The notes under the pieces were generated by a model. It was not told the origin of the DNA. It searched no databases and saw only the letters and a program-made list of their open reading frames with translations. A program made the translations under genes and the position numbers. Of a stretch of 64,000 nt of DNA, positions 41,934-52,700 are shown in pieces. The DNA is from Stentor roeselii (taxonomy: Eukaryota > Ciliophora > Heterotrichea > Heterotrichida > Stentoridae). The stretch's first letter is position 1, and every line of letters starts with the position of its first letter. The DNA is taken from positions 1 to 64,000 of the forward strand of contig RSEH01000089.1 of NCBI GenBank assembly GCA_006503475.1. Direction: 5' to 3'.

Positions 41934-43721
41934 ATGGGAGTATGTTCATCAAGGTCCAAGCCAAAAAACGTGATTCTATCACTGAAACAGCAAAAAGCTT
42001 TTCAAGTCACAACAGACAACATAAAATTACTAAGCACCAACGAAATCAAAATCCTAAGCATCCTATTCAGAGAGTTATCATTAGTGAACTTAACAGGTAA
42101 AAAACTCGAGAAATTTGGTTTCCTAAGTTTTTTCAAATTACCAGTAAAATTTAGTAAGGGCTTATTTGGAATAAAACTCTTCGAAATATTCGACAAGGAT
42201 AAAAACAACTTCATTGATGTCAACGAGTTCATCTCAGGCATTGAGACCTTCTGCCGAGCGAGTCCTGATATTCAAGCTCGAGTTTTATTTGAATTGTTTT
42301 GCTTCAATGGAAACGATTTTTTAACTGAAGACGATCTTTACCTTGCTGTGAGGAATATTTAGCATCATCACTTACTCAAGAAAGTTCTGTCAGAAGAGGC
42401 TTCTAAAAACTTTTGTAACGAAATCAGGGAAAATAACTCACATGAATCAAGCCCTGCTTCAGCCACTTTTTCTTTGATTGCTGAAGGACAGAAATTCGCG
42501 AAAAGGATTTTTCATCGGTTTTCGAATGAGAAAAATTTTATGAATTTTGAAGACTTTTGGAAATTTTACTCGAATTTTCAAGAAATTTCGAAAGTTTTTA
42601 GTGGGGCTTTTAATGAAATTATTTGGAAAAACTCGGAGGTTGAATTAACTAGAGAAAGAACTTCGAATTGTGAGGAAAATGAGAAGTTTTGTGAAAATGT
42701 TATTAGTTTGAAGCATAATACTAAAGTTTTTGCTGTGATTAACAAGAGAGTTGTTATTTTTTATAATGATGAAATGAAGAATGAGGTAATTGATCTAGTT
42801 TACTTACCTGGATCAATACTTAAAATCGAAAACAACAAAATAAACATTCACTCCAAGCCCGATTCCCATCCAAGATGCAGCTTTATCCTAAATAACCTTG
42901 AAAAGCTCGCATTATGGGAAGAAATCTTACGAAAAAAAACAAGAATTCAAGCTTTTTCCGACCATTACGAGCTAAAAGAGCTTCTAGGTTCAGGTAAATA
43001 TTCAGAAGTCTACAAAGGTTTCAGCTGGAAAACAAGAGAACTATTCGCAGTGAAGATAATAAAAAAGTACGGAAGTGACATCCAGGAAAAAGAAATGGTT
43101 TTCAACGAATACCATCTTCTTCAGCTTCAGTCTCATAAAAACATAGTAAAATTCAAGGGTTTTATCGACACATTATCACATTTTTACATAATCGAAGAAC
43201 TCGCTGAAGGAAAGCCTCTTCAAAAAATCTTCCATAGTCTAACCGAAAAAGAAAAAAAAATTATAATAAAAGAAATTCTCGAAACTCTTCAATATTTACA
43301 TTCAATTGGAATAGTCCATCGCGATATAAAAATGGAGAATATCGTTGTTAATAGAGAAGATGAAAATATTCAAGTGAAACTTGTCGATTTCGGACTTTCT
43401 GAACTAAAATTGCCGAATAAAAAATTGAGGTCGTTTTGTGGGACTGTTGCTTACATGGCGCCTGAATTTCATTTGAGGGAAAGTTATGATCAAAGTGTTG
43501 ATATTTGGAGTCTTGGGGTTATGGCTTATACGATGATTGCGAAAAAATTTCCTTTTAATGGGATTAATGAGAAGGAAATTATTAGTCGGATACTTTCTTG
43601 TGCTCCGGACTTTAGCAAGTTTAGTGATGTGCAAAGGGAGTTTGTGGAGAGTCTTTTGAATAAGGACCCGGCTGGTAGATTGACAGCGAGTGAAGCTTTG
43701 AATCATCCATGGATTAATTAG
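41934..43721 (+). CDS. EF-hand - PH-like - protein kinase with N-terminal lipidation signal
   Basis: A 590-residue protein in two exons. The start MGVCSSRSK fits myristoylation at Gly2 and palmitoylation at Cys4. Residues about 50-135 resemble calcineurin-B-type EF-hands, with one full loop DKDKNNFIDVNEF (about 86-98). About 240-330 is a PH-like segment (VFAVINKRVVIFYNDEMK ... LEKLALWEEIL). The kinase domain (about 338-590) has GSGKYSEVY, AVKIIKK, HRDIKMENIVV (about 456), LVDFGLSEL and GTVAYMAPEF. Catalytic residues are intact. Calcium control through EF-hands placed before the kinase, the reverse of CDPKs, is inference. Intron 42348-42362 must be removed. Confidence 0.88.
42348..42362 (+). 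other. 15-nt intron with GTG start
   Basis: GTGAGGAATATTTAG, phase 0. The terminal TAG is the stop if retained. It joins EDDLYLA to HHHLLKKVL. Confidence 0.87.
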
Positions 43722-43965
43722 GGTATTTTGGGTAAGATCTTATTTCGGATATTAAAAAGTAAGGGACTTTTAACTTGACCTTCAATTTCTTACAGGGAAT
43801 GAGTTAAGGAAGGCTAGAGGGAAATTACTATGAAGCTTTTCATGAAAAATCGATAAAAAACATTAAATTGATCTCTTACTTAATTTCAATAAACCCTGTT
43901 TTTTCTAATTTCTTTAGTGAACTCATAAAATAATCAAAATTCTTTTAATCTATTCACAAAACTAT

Positions 43966-44640
43966 TCAGAGTTTATAAATTTCATTCAATATCGTTTTTT
44001 TCTCGATATGACTCAATCGTTTTTTGTTAGTTCTCTTCGGAACAGTGGCATCATTTATACTTGGTGCTCTGTGAATCTTCGTAGAAGCATGGATTTCATT
44101 GCACTTCTTGATTATGTCTTCAAGTTGTTTAACTCTTTTCAACTTTAAGTTCAAATCACGACACTCGCCATTTAAGTAATTTTTCTGAGATTTTCCGTCT
44201 TTTTCATTTGAAAGTTTTTCAAGACTTGGGTTCCTCTGCTTGACTTGTTTCAAGTCGATATTCGACCCAGGCTTAGATGAAAGAATTTTTTGGTGCTTTA
44301 ATTTTAGGCAGTGTTCATGAATATCACTGAATCCTGACTTTTTTAAGAAACTTTGTCTTCGGCTGCCCATAAAGTCAGTAAGAGAAATTTTTTGTGACTT
44401 GTTTTTGGTTTCTGGACTTAATGACTTCACTATGTTTCTGTCGTTTCTTGGAAATCCCATCATTTCTAAAAGATTTTTTCTTTTGGTGAACATTCTGGTC
44501 TCGGAGGAAAGAATTGGAGAGCCTGCTTCTGAGATTTGGTACAATTGGCCTGGGATTGGAGGGGATATTGAAAAACTTTGACGCTTTTGTGAGAGCATTA
44601 GAAGGTTGGTTTGATTGAATCTCTCTATTAATGGATTCAT
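43966..44640 (-). CDS. Unknown protein, member of a tandem pair (family A, copy 1)
   Basis: A 224-residue basic protein that I do not recognise. It shares two motif blocks with its neighbour at 44738-45448: TKRKNLLEMMGF and ISLTDFMGSRRQSFLKKSGF. Between and after these the sequence is Lys/Ser-rich and probably disordered, with one helical stretch (LKRVKQLEDIIKKCNEI) that the neighbour also has (IDTIEKIIIKCDDL). The order of the three blocks is the same in both. No membrane or catalytic motif is seen. Convergent with the EF-hand kinase. Confidence 0.75.
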   Translation of the reverse strand: MNPLIERFNQTNLLMLSQKRQSFSISPPIPGQLYQISEAGSPILSSETRMFTKRKNLLEMMGFPRNDRNIVKSLSPETKNKSQKISLTDFMGSRRQSFLKKSGFSDIHEHCLKLKHQKILSSKPGSNIDLKQVKQRNPSLEKLSNEKDGKSQKNYLNGECRDLNLKLKRVKQLEDIIKKCNEIHASTKIHRAPSINDATVPKRTNKKRLSHIEKKTILNEIYKL

Positions 44641-44737
44641 TTTAATATTAGGATGATGTTAATATTTTGGATTATTTATAAGTTTCTATTATTCGATTAA
44701 TGTAAAATGGTGTGAATAATAATTGAATTAAAGTGAA

Positions 44738-45448
44738 TCATTTCATATGCTTTTTTATCATGTTGATGTCATGAAGACTTATTTTTAGTTTTTTTTTAAT
44801 CTGAATTTCTTTGTTTTTGATTAAAAGTTTAGAAAAAGACTCTTTGCTATGACTGGATTTTTGATAAAGATCATCGCATTTAATGATAATCTTTTCAATA
44901 GTATCAATTCTTTTCTTCCTTTCATTTTTCTTGAAGTTTTCCTTTTTAAACAGCAAATTGATTTTATTATCACTTGAACTACCAGGAGATTTTATCATAT
45001 ATTCTCTCATCTTATCACTATGTTTGATGTTCGGCACTGAAACTGTTTGTTTAAGTTCCAACAACTTTTGAAACCCTTTTCCTCTTTCATACTCTTCGAA
45101 GTACTCGAGAAATCCAGTTCTTTTCAAGAAATTCATCTTGTTTTTGCCCATAAAATCGATGATTGAGATTCTTCTTGAATTAGTTTTTAAATCTGAGATA
45201 AGCCCATCTGGTCTTTTATCTCTTATGTCCTTTAGCCCAATCATTTCGAAGAAATTCTTTCTTTTTTCAGTACATTGTGTAGGTGATAGTGATAAAGGTT
45301 GGGAAGTTTCATTTCTACTATTTTCAAGTGCGAGTTTGCATCCATCGGTAGGATACAAAGATTTTAGTTTAAATAGATGTGGACTGCTTCTTTTTAGAAG
45401 TTCTTCACTCTTGGCTCTAAAAAGCTTGTTTTCCTTTAATCCTATCAT
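44738..45448 (-). CDS. Unknown protein, member of a tandem pair (family A, copy 2)
   Basis: A 236-residue basic protein. It shares with the copy at 43966-44640 the motif blocks TEKRKNFFEMIGL and ISIIDFMGKNKMNFLKRTGF, in the same order and spacing class, so the two arose by tandem duplication. The short start MIGLKENKLFRAKSEELL is not clearly shared. The FLK(K/R)xGF element could be a docking motif. No function can be assigned. 97 bp of AT-rich sequence separate the pair. Confidence 0.75.
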   Translation of the reverse strand: MIGLKENKLFRAKSEELLKRSSPHLFKLKSLYPTDGCKLALENSRNETSQPLSLSPTQCTEKRKNFFEMIGLKDIRDKRPDGLISDLKTNSRRISIIDFMGKNKMNFLKRTGFLEYFEEYERGKGFQKLLELKQTVSVPNIKHSDKMREYMIKSPGSSSDNKINLLFKKENFKKNERKKRIDTIEKIIIKCDDLYQKSSHSKESFSKLLIKNKEIQIKKKLKISLHDINMIKKHMK

Positions 45449-45949
45449 GATTCTATATAATCTAATTATTATATCGTGGTGTTTTGGAGAATTGGCTTGT
45501 CAGAATAAAAGCGATTAAAGTCTGTTGTATGCAGTCTAAGTTGTGTCATTTTTTGTATAACTAGGTGAAAAAATCAATATGACAAAATTTTAGTTTTGGC
45601 TTGAATTACATACTTAAGTTTAGAGATATATTTTCATGATTAAATCAATTAATCCATGCTTTTATAGTATTTTTTCATAAAAGTATTAAATAAACTTATT
45701 TTAGGGTTCACATCTCACCCTAATCCTCCAAAAAATTAAAACTTACAACTTTATCTGAAATAATAAGAAAGTATTCATATATAAGTCTTCTCTAATAATT
45801 AAACTAAGGCATCTACAATGAATTATAAATCTAAATAATTCAGATTTAATTTAAGTATAATAGACGAATAATTTAATAACACACAAAAGACTTATCCTTC
45901 CACTAAGCATACCCCAAACAAACTTATCATTCTAAATAATTAAAAATTA
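45449..45949. other. AT-rich intergenic region, divergent promoters
   Basis: 501 bp between two divergent starts. No frame, repeat or RNA gene seen. The 45,700-45,940 part is A/C-rich on the plus strand and probably holds the promoter of the MGGACC protein gene. Confidence 0.5.
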
Positions 45950-46921
45950 ATGGGAGGAGCTTGCTGCAGCAAAGAAATTTCCTACATCCAAGACATAATC
46001 AGATCAAACTCTCGAAATGAAATCATTAACTTAGGACACTCACAAGATACTATAAGGAAACTAAAAGATAATATATTTTTATTCGAGGACCTCTTCAACC
46101 TCAACTCCATTTCATATGCTCTTCTCTACGAACAAATCAAGTCAGTCCAAGGTCTTCTAGAGCTCGGACTAACAGGAGAAGATATATTCAACAGCTTAAT
46201 AATTAACGAATTTGATCCTTTACGTTATTTCTCTTCAGAAAATCGTAAAGAAGGTCTAAAATATTACCTCGGCCTTTACCTTGATCCTAAAACCAATCTT
46301 TCAAGACTTAAACAAGGAAGAGAAACTTACATTCAAACTTGTGTCAGGTTCGGTATGCTTGAAAATTTAAAGATAATTCGAAACTACTTCAAACATCAGG
46401 ATAAAATTATTCCCCAGGAATTATCTTTTGACTCGAAAGGCGCCTTTGGAGAAAATTGTGTCTTATATGCCTGCAGATATGGACAAAAAGTACTTCTTCA
46501 GTACTTTTGGGAGAATCTTGATTTAAAAAGTCAATTTTCTGATGAAAATGATGAACATCTTGGAGCTATTGAATTATGCATCTTAGGATATGATTTTTTT
46601 CAAAATGAATGTTATTACAAATGTTTGGAGTTTCTTGTGAAAACAGCAAGGGTGTGTCCCAGATATTCAAAAGAAACTTTAATCAAACTCTCAGAAAAAT
46701 CTTATATTGAAAGACTTGATTCATTGATAACTAAAAATGGATTTGGTTTCCCAGAATGCAATTCAACTAACTCCTTTGAACTATCGAAAAACTGGATTCA
46801 ATATTCGAAAAATCACGAAGAACTTTTGAAGAAAAAACATAAAAACAGTTTAGATATGAATTCATTATTGATTTGGTCATCAAGGCGATCCACTTCAACC
46901 AGAACCATTTCCTTAAGTTAA
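45950..46921 (+). CDS. MGGACC lipidated ankyrin-like protein, unknown function
   Basis: A 323-residue protein. The start MGGACCSKE fits N-myristoylation with two adjacent palmitoylation Cys, so it is probably membrane-anchored. The rest is helical with weak ankyrin-like repeats, for example IQTCVRFGMLENLKIIRNYF, ENCVLYACRYGQKVLLQYFW and EHLGAIELCILGYDFF, in which a Cys and small residues recur at the ankyrin turn position. The C-terminus is Ser/Arg-rich. No other family resemblance is seen. It is followed by 166 bp of A/C-rich DNA and a second MG-start gene. Confidence 0.75.
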   Translation: MGGACCSKEISYIQDIIRSNSRNEIINLGHSQDTIRKLKDNIFLFEDLFNLNSISYALLYEQIKSVQGLLELGLTGEDIFNSLIINEFDPLRYFSSENRKEGLKYYLGLYLDPKTNLSRLKQGRETYIQTCVRFGMLENLKIIRNYFKHQDKIIPQELSFDSKGAFGENCVLYACRYGQKVLLQYFWENLDLKSQFSDENDEHLGAIELCILGYDFFQNECYYKCLEFLVKTARVCPRYSKETLIKLSEKSYIERLDSLITKNGFGFPECNSTNSFELSKNWIQYSKNHEELLKKKHKNSLDMNSLLIWSSRRSTSTRTISLS

Positions 46922-47087
46922 ACATATTTAAAAAACAAAAATATTTAAATAATTTTCTCAGCCTTCACCAAGGCCAACAACCCTATTTTCACCAAAACAT
47001 TCAAAAACTTTCCATAAAATCCAATAAATCTAAAAATTTCCAAGTTTTAAAACAAACTCAAAAATCCTTAATAATTTATATTATTAT

Positions 47088-47828
47088 ATGGGACATGTAA
47101 CAAAACTCGAAGGACTCTCTGAAAGAATATCAAACGCGTTTCGGTTATCAGAAAGTGAAATATTCAAGGCAGGTTCAATGAAGATTCCAAAATCAGTCGA
47201 ATATAATGAAATAAACTCGAATGTATCAATAATAGAAACTTCTGAGCATGAAAACATTGAAAATCATTCACTTTCTGAAATTTTGCAAGAACCGATAAAT
47301 AAAGTGCTGTCAGAGACTTACATTAAATGTTTTCTGGTGAAGAGAAACCCGAAAAAACTTATGAAATTGTTCTGTAGGGAAAACTGCAGATTAATTAAAA
47401 GTGAAATAAAAAAGGTCGACTTTTCTATCAAGGAGATTATGATGAGGCTCAAGGATGGGTATGTTGTTTATAAATACACTCATAAAAATAAACTTAGGAA
47501 ATTTACTCGCATTCGCGTTGATCAATCTTTGCTTATGATCAGGTCTGGATCTAAGTGTGCCAAACTTATTTCGTTTGAGAGTATTTATGGAGTTATTCTT
47601 GGGTGTGAGACTTTTGAATTTAAGAGAGTTAAGACGAAGATAGATATGGATTGTGGGGTAATTCATAATGATTTTAACTGCTTTTCAATTGTTACAGACA
47701 CTGTCACATATGACTTAGCCTCAAACAACGAACTTTCACTTTACGACCTCTGTATAGGAATCAGCTGGTTATCCTACCACTACAACAGCATTCCAACCTC
47801 AATCCCATATTCCAAATGTAATATCTAA
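47088..47828 (+). CDS. PH-like domain protein
   Basis: A 246-residue protein. Residues about 115-240 read like a PH domain of the PLC/plant PH type: DGYVVYKYTHKNKLRKFTRI, SLLMIRSGSKCAKLISFESI, YGVILGCETFEFKR, then CFSIVTDTVTYDLASN and a terminal helix LYDLCIGISWLSYHYN. The basic KNKLRKF part in the first loop could bind phosphoinositides. The start MGHVTK does not satisfy the myristoylation rule well (His3, Lys6). The N-terminal 100 residues are disordered or helical without recognisable features. It is a separate gene from the preceding one, since no 15-nt intron fits. Confidence 0.75.
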   Translation: MGHVTKLEGLSERISNAFRLSESEIFKAGSMKIPKSVEYNEINSNVSIIETSEHENIENHSLSEILQEPINKVLSETYIKCFLVKRNPKKLMKLFCRENCRLIKSEIKKVDFSIKEIMMRLKDGYVVYKYTHKNKLRKFTRIRVDQSLLMIRSGSKCAKLISFESIYGVILGCETFEFKRVKTKIDMDCGVIHNDFNCFSIVTDTVTYDLASNNELSLYDLCIGISWLSYHYNSIPTSIPYSKCNI

Positions 47829-47858
47829 AAAGACACCCTTTCATTTTCAATAGTCTCA

Positions 47859-48341
47859 ATGAAGTTAAAACAAGCCGCAAAGTTGAGATACATGAGCATA
47901 GTCGAACTTTTCATGGTAACCTCCAAAAAGCTGGCAATATGCAAAACTCTAAAAGAACTCGGAAGGTCTCGAAAGCAAATCATTAAACTTTTGAATAAAA
48001 GATTTGACAGTGAAGGAAAAATTTATAGATTCGTTGTTAGGTCACTTATCGATGTCGTCAGAAAGCAACTCACAAAGTCTGAACTGAGAACAAATGTAAG
48101 AGTCAGCCTTTTGGCAAATATTCAACCTGAGACAAAAAACCAATTTTTTAAAAGAACTTCGATTTTCATAGCAAAAAAAAAGAAAACCTTGACAAGGCCT
48201 CAAGCTTTTATCGCGTTTTTCGTCCCTAGTTCAACAAAGATCTTTGAAAAACCAAGAAAAATCGGAGAAACAGGGAGAAAAAGATACACGTCGATCTTGA
48301 GACATGCTTCTATCTTTGGACTTTTAGAGGTGAAGAAGTGA
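47859..48341 (+). CDS. Basic helical protein of unknown function
   Basis: A 160-residue strongly basic protein (MKLKQAAKLRYMSIVELFMV start). It is rich in Lys and Arg, mostly helical, with no Cys cluster, membrane span or motif I recognise. GRSRKQIIKLLNKRFDSEGK might form a short helix-turn-helix, but there is no clear DNA-binding signature. It starts 30 bp after the PH-like gene, on the same strand. A role as a nucleic-acid or membrane-binding protein is possible from charge alone. Confidence 0.62.
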   Translation: MKLKQAAKLRYMSIVELFMVTSKKLAICKTLKELGRSRKQIIKLLNKRFDSEGKIYRFVVRSLIDVVRKQLTKSELRTNVRVSLLANIQPETKNQFFKRTSIFIAKKKKTLTRPQAFIAFFVPSSTKIFEKPRKIGETGRKRYTSILRHASIFGLLEVKK

Positions 48342-48427
48342 GAAAGTTGTACACATGTAACTTAATTACTGTAATTGCGATGATAACTTTGTCGGTTAAA
48401 AGGATTTAATTAAGTTTAATTAGTTGA

Positions 48428-49618
48428 ATGAATGTAGATAATATGAGAAGTGGAGCAGAAAAATGCTATTTTTGTAAAGGGGAAAAAGCGGAAAATTATA
48501 TCATTGTCAATGAGAAAATTAATAAAGTTGGGTATATTTGTAAGATTTGCAATTATGAATCGAAAAGCACCTGCAATGTTTGCTCTTTCATTTGTCTTCG
48601 TGATGATATTTTAATGATCCAGGGGAAAGAACCTATGTGTAAGAATTGTTTCATTGATCAGAGTAGTAAATGTTCAGAGTGTAATGTTTACTCTATTTGC
48701 AGTTGCACTTGTAATAAATTCTTCTGCCAAAGGTGCTCAGTGAAGCATTTTTTAGATGATGTTCGAGATTTTAATCATTATTTTCAAGGAGCTTCAGGAA
48801 ATTATTTCCTTCCTGACTTGTCGAACATTGACGATCATATAAAAAGTTTCATGCATAGTGAATCGATTCCTCTTCAACCTGGCTTCAAATCAATGAACGA
48901 GTTTTACTTTGATTTGATAAATTCATATCAGTCTAAATTGGTAACAGGTTTTCTTAACCCAAGATATTTAGATTACTATGAATTCTTTATAGGACTGGTT
49001 TATGTTCTAACTGGGTATCTAATTTCAGGCCAAGCCATCTTACAAAAAGCTACAATTTTAATTAAAAATGAAGACTATTATCGATTTATCTCAGTTTTTT
49101 GCACAAAAGAATTCGTTAGAAACGAGTTGGAATCTTTAAATTGCGTTATAAATGATCAGAAATTAAAAGATTTGATTGAAAAATCGAAAAGTCCTTCAAA
49201 AAAAAAAATAAAGCTAGGAAAATCTATCGATCTTTGTACCTTTCAATCTTTTCATGAGCTTTACGACAACCTTGCCTATTTCAAGATCCTGAACATAAAA
49301 AAGAATCTCGGAAAATTTGTAAATTTAGTCCATTATCAATTTCAAGGAATCATAATTTTGCCGATTTTATACAAAATTAAAGGAAAAATTTCTAAAAATC
49401 TTGAAGACCTAAATCGAGCCCTGGTACTGAGCAACCAAGTCTGGCTGATATCTTCAAACATGACATATCGATTCATGTTCGCTTATTCAAAGCTCTGTAA
49501 ATCTGAAAAGGAAAAGTTCAAGTCAATAGTTTTAAAAGTGATTCAACTCTCAATTCAATCTTCAGACCACAACTACTCGAATAAGGCATTCAAAGAAATC
49601 AATCCATCTTCCCAATAA
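48428..49618 (+). CDS. Cys-rich putative zinc-binding protein
   Basis: A 396-residue protein. The first 120 residues carry Cys pairs in the pattern CYFC...CKIC...CNVC...CKNC...CSEC...CSC...CNKFFCQRCSVKHF, which suggests three zinc sites of RING/B-box-like or treble-clef type. I cannot assign the precise fold. The remainder (about 140-390) is helical (VLTGYLISGQAILQKATILI, NLVHYQFQGIIILPILYK) and may form TPR-like repeats. No RING consensus is evident. The stop TAA at 49618 is directly followed by the 47-nt duplication at the VPS13 start. Confidence 0.72.
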   Translation: MNVDNMRSGAEKCYFCKGEKAENYIIVNEKINKVGYICKICNYESKSTCNVCSFICLRDDILMIQGKEPMCKNCFIDQSSKCSECNVYSICSCTCNKFFCQRCSVKHFLDDVRDFNHYFQGASGNYFLPDLSNIDDHIKSFMHSESIPLQPGFKSMNEFYFDLINSYQSKLVTGFLNPRYLDYYEFFIGLVYVLTGYLISGQAILQKATILIKNEDYYRFISVFCTKEFVRNELESLNCVINDQKLKDLIEKSKSPSKKKIKLGKSIDLCTFQSFHELYDNLAYFKILNIKKNLGKFVNLVHYQFQGIIILPILYKIKGKISKNLEDLNRALVLSNQVWLISSNMTYRFMFAYSKLCKSEKEKFKSIVLKVIQLSIQSSDHNYSNKAFKEINPSSQ

Positions 49619-49718
49619 TTAATCTTTAACCACCTCGATAATAAAAATGAACAAAGCAATCGCCAACTTAATCTTTTAACCATCCTCGATAATAAAAATG
49701 AACAAAGCAATCGCAAAC
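49619..49718 (+). repeat. Direct duplication of the VPS13 leader and first codons, creating a 10-codon uORF
   Basis: Copy 1 is 49621-49667 and copy 2 is 49670-49718. They differ by two one-base insertions and one substitution. Copy 2 carries the VPS13 ATG (49698) and its first codons. Copy 1 carries an equivalent ATG at 49647, followed by codons for MNKAIANLIF and a stop TAA at 49677-49679, so it forms a 10-codon upstream frame. The duplicate could modulate VPS13 translation. Confidence 0.88.
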
Positions 49719-52700
49719 ATCTTAAACAAATCACTTGGCATGTGGTTTGAAGACTTGAATAGTGAGCAGCTGAACTTATCGATATTTTCAGGTCGCATCT
49801 GTTTAACGAAGCTGAAGCTGAAATCTGACTTTTTAGATATACTGGGTCTTCCCTTCGCGCTGAAGTTAGGATCAGTTGAAAAAATAGAAGTGAAAATTCC
49901 GTGGTCTTCGTGGTACTCTTCACCCTTGGAAGTCACTATCTCAGATGTCAACCTACTGCTCACTCCAATCCCAGTGAAAAACTGGTCAGAATCGAAAGAA
50001 AAATCCTCCTTGCTTCTCACACGTAAGTACTATCTTGACCACTTCGAAATGATGAATCAAGACGACCTTGAAATGAGTCAAGAATCGAACAACAGCATTT
50101 TAACCAGTAAAATCATGGACAACTTACATTTAAAACTCGAAAACCTTTACATCCGATACGAAGACGAGTTCTACTCCACTGAAGCCTTTACTTTAGGAGC
50201 CTTCATTAAATCTGCAGTTGTTTTTAACTGCAACAGTCTCTGGCAGCAGGACTTCGAAAGAACTGACCGAATTTTCAAGCTACTCCAAATAAATGAAGCT
50301 TTTTTTTTCATTGACTACACTGAAGGTATCGTCGTCTGTCAGGACTGGTTCGAAGGCACCGTCGAGGAAAGTCTTTGGCAGTTGTCAAGAGAGGAAAAAC
50401 AAGGAAGCATCTGTCATAAGTACCTCTTTTCCCCTACTTCTCTTAGAGTCGAAATCTGCATCAATAAACAAGAACTAAAAAACTTTCCAGTTTATTCAGC
50501 TAAAGTCGTTCTTGGAAATTTAAAAATCCAACTTCATGTCAATCAACTTGACTATCTTCTCTGCATTAAAAAGTTCATCATCGAACATTATCTATTTAAA
50601 AAAAACGTTGAAAATAGCGTAAAATACCGAAATTTTCAATCTGAAGAAATAAAAATTTATCGAGAACTCTACAAAGACTACAGAAATTCTCTGAAAAATG
50701 ATGAAAATTCTCAATTAAAACAGTTTTTTACTGAAAAGCTAGAAATCATGGAAAGTGAAATTTTCATCGAAGACATCCAAATGCAACGAAAAAGCGTGAT
50801 AAACGATTTTAAGTTAAAAAAGCTTGAAAACGAGAAAAAAGAAGAAATCCAAAACATCCAAAAACTTGGAAATCAACGCGGCTTTAAAAGACTTTTCACT
50901 TTTTTAACCCCTCGAAAATTAAACCCAGAGCTCGACCAGTCAATAAAAGAAAAATTAAGTTCCGCTGAAATGGACTTGGCAAACATCGAGAACAGGACAA
51001 GTTCAGCAATTCGAAAGATCACCAGAGCTAAAACAAATCGACTTGAATTCATGACCGATCGTCCAATTTACAGCTTTTCATTCGAAATCAACAAGTTAGA
51101 TGCTGAGTTTCTCGAGGAAAACAAAGAAATCTGCCAAGTCGAATTCTCGAAACTTTTTGTTGAAGTCACTTTAAGACTTATTTCTTACAAGTTTTTAATT
51201 GGCTCCAAGTCTTTTATCGTCTGGAATAAAAATCATGGATCGATTTTTCCTGCTTTGTTGAAATCAGGAAGGTTTGAATTCGAGTTTGATGATTTGGACC
51301 TTAAGTTCTTCAGGTTTCTTCAAATGGATCCGAATTTGTTTGTGGATGTTGAAGCGTTTTTTTATATTTTTTTTATTTTGAATGGATTTTTGAATCAGAA
51401 CTCGAATACTGAAGATTCTTTGGACTCTAATTCGAGTTTGAAAACTGAGGAAGAGGTTTGGAAAGTTTATTCCATGGTTCAGAATCTTTTGGAATTTGGG
51501 GTGTCGAATAATTATTGTATTGATTTTAAAGTTAACAATTTGAAAATTTATATTCCTGCGGATTCTAGAGATGATGATTCTGCTATTTTTTTAACTGAGA
51601 TTAGATCTATTGTTACTTCAACTTCGAAGGAAAATAAATCTTCAGTGCAATTTGATTTGCATAAACTGGATATTGAGAATATTTCCTTATATTCTACAAT
51701 CGAAAATCATAAAGAAACACTTCTCGAGCCATTTTCATTATCCTCTCTCATAAACATCTGCAAAACCGTTAATTGTTTCCGTTCCGGATACCGTCTAGAC
51801 TGCACAATATCTCCAATCCTGATAAACATATCTCACGAAAGTATAAAACTCTTTAAAAAATTCCTAAAAATTCTAAGCAAATACAAATCAAGTGACTCAG
51901 ACAGTGAAATAATAGAAAATAGCAACCCAGGTCTCGACTCATTCATCCAAAATTTAGGAGACGTGATCCAAACAAAGATTTTGTTAAAATTTGAAAGTAT
52001 TTCATTAAAAATCAAAGATTTTTTGTTATCAGCTGAAGATTTCGAAGGCCGTTTGAAAATAAGTAGAAACAAAAACGTTTTATTTTCAGCTTCCGCCCAC
52101 GAAATTTTTTTAAAAAATGACGGATTTAATGAAAAGTTCTTAAAAATAACAAAGTCTTCGAACCGAGACCATTCTGTTAAAGTAGTCGCTTCTTATCAGC
52201 CAAGTGAAAAACTGGTCTTTGTCAGTTTAAAATTCGGAAATTTTCAAGGTTGTTTCAATTTGGATCTTTTGGAAAATCTTAAAAAACACTACCTGTCATT
52301 TTTTTTCCCTGTTAAAAAAAATAGATATTCCAGTAAACCTTTTGAAAATAATCCAAAATCGAGGAATATTAAAATTTCTTTCTTTGTTGATAACTTTTCA
52401 GTGCTTTTGTTTGATGAGACAAATGATGACTGGAATTCTTTGAATGTGAGTTTTATGGTGAATTTTAGTTACACCTCTTCTGATTCTTTACAGTTTCAAT
52501 CTGATCATCAATGGGTTAAAATAACTAAAAAAATCCTGAAAAGTTTCAACGAGGGAACTGTTTTGATTTCTGCTTTAAGGGTAGAACTACAAAAAGATTT
52601 GACTACTAAGAAAATTAATGAACCATCAAGAATCATGGTTGACTTTAGCCATCAATATTCAAGTAATTCACTTCCAGTGATATACACAAATGTGAAAATT

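Noticed and set aside
42144-42158. GTAAAATTTAGTAAG, which fits the intron pattern with A at position 10, in the EF-hand kinase
   Set aside because: It has no stop in frame and retaining it gives the expected spacing between the EF-hand segments, so it is probably coding sequence.
46873-47100. Frame bridging the MGGACC gene and the PH-like gene, possibly a fused gene
   Set aside because: No 15-nt intron with GTR and AG joins the two frames and the bridging translation is low complexity.
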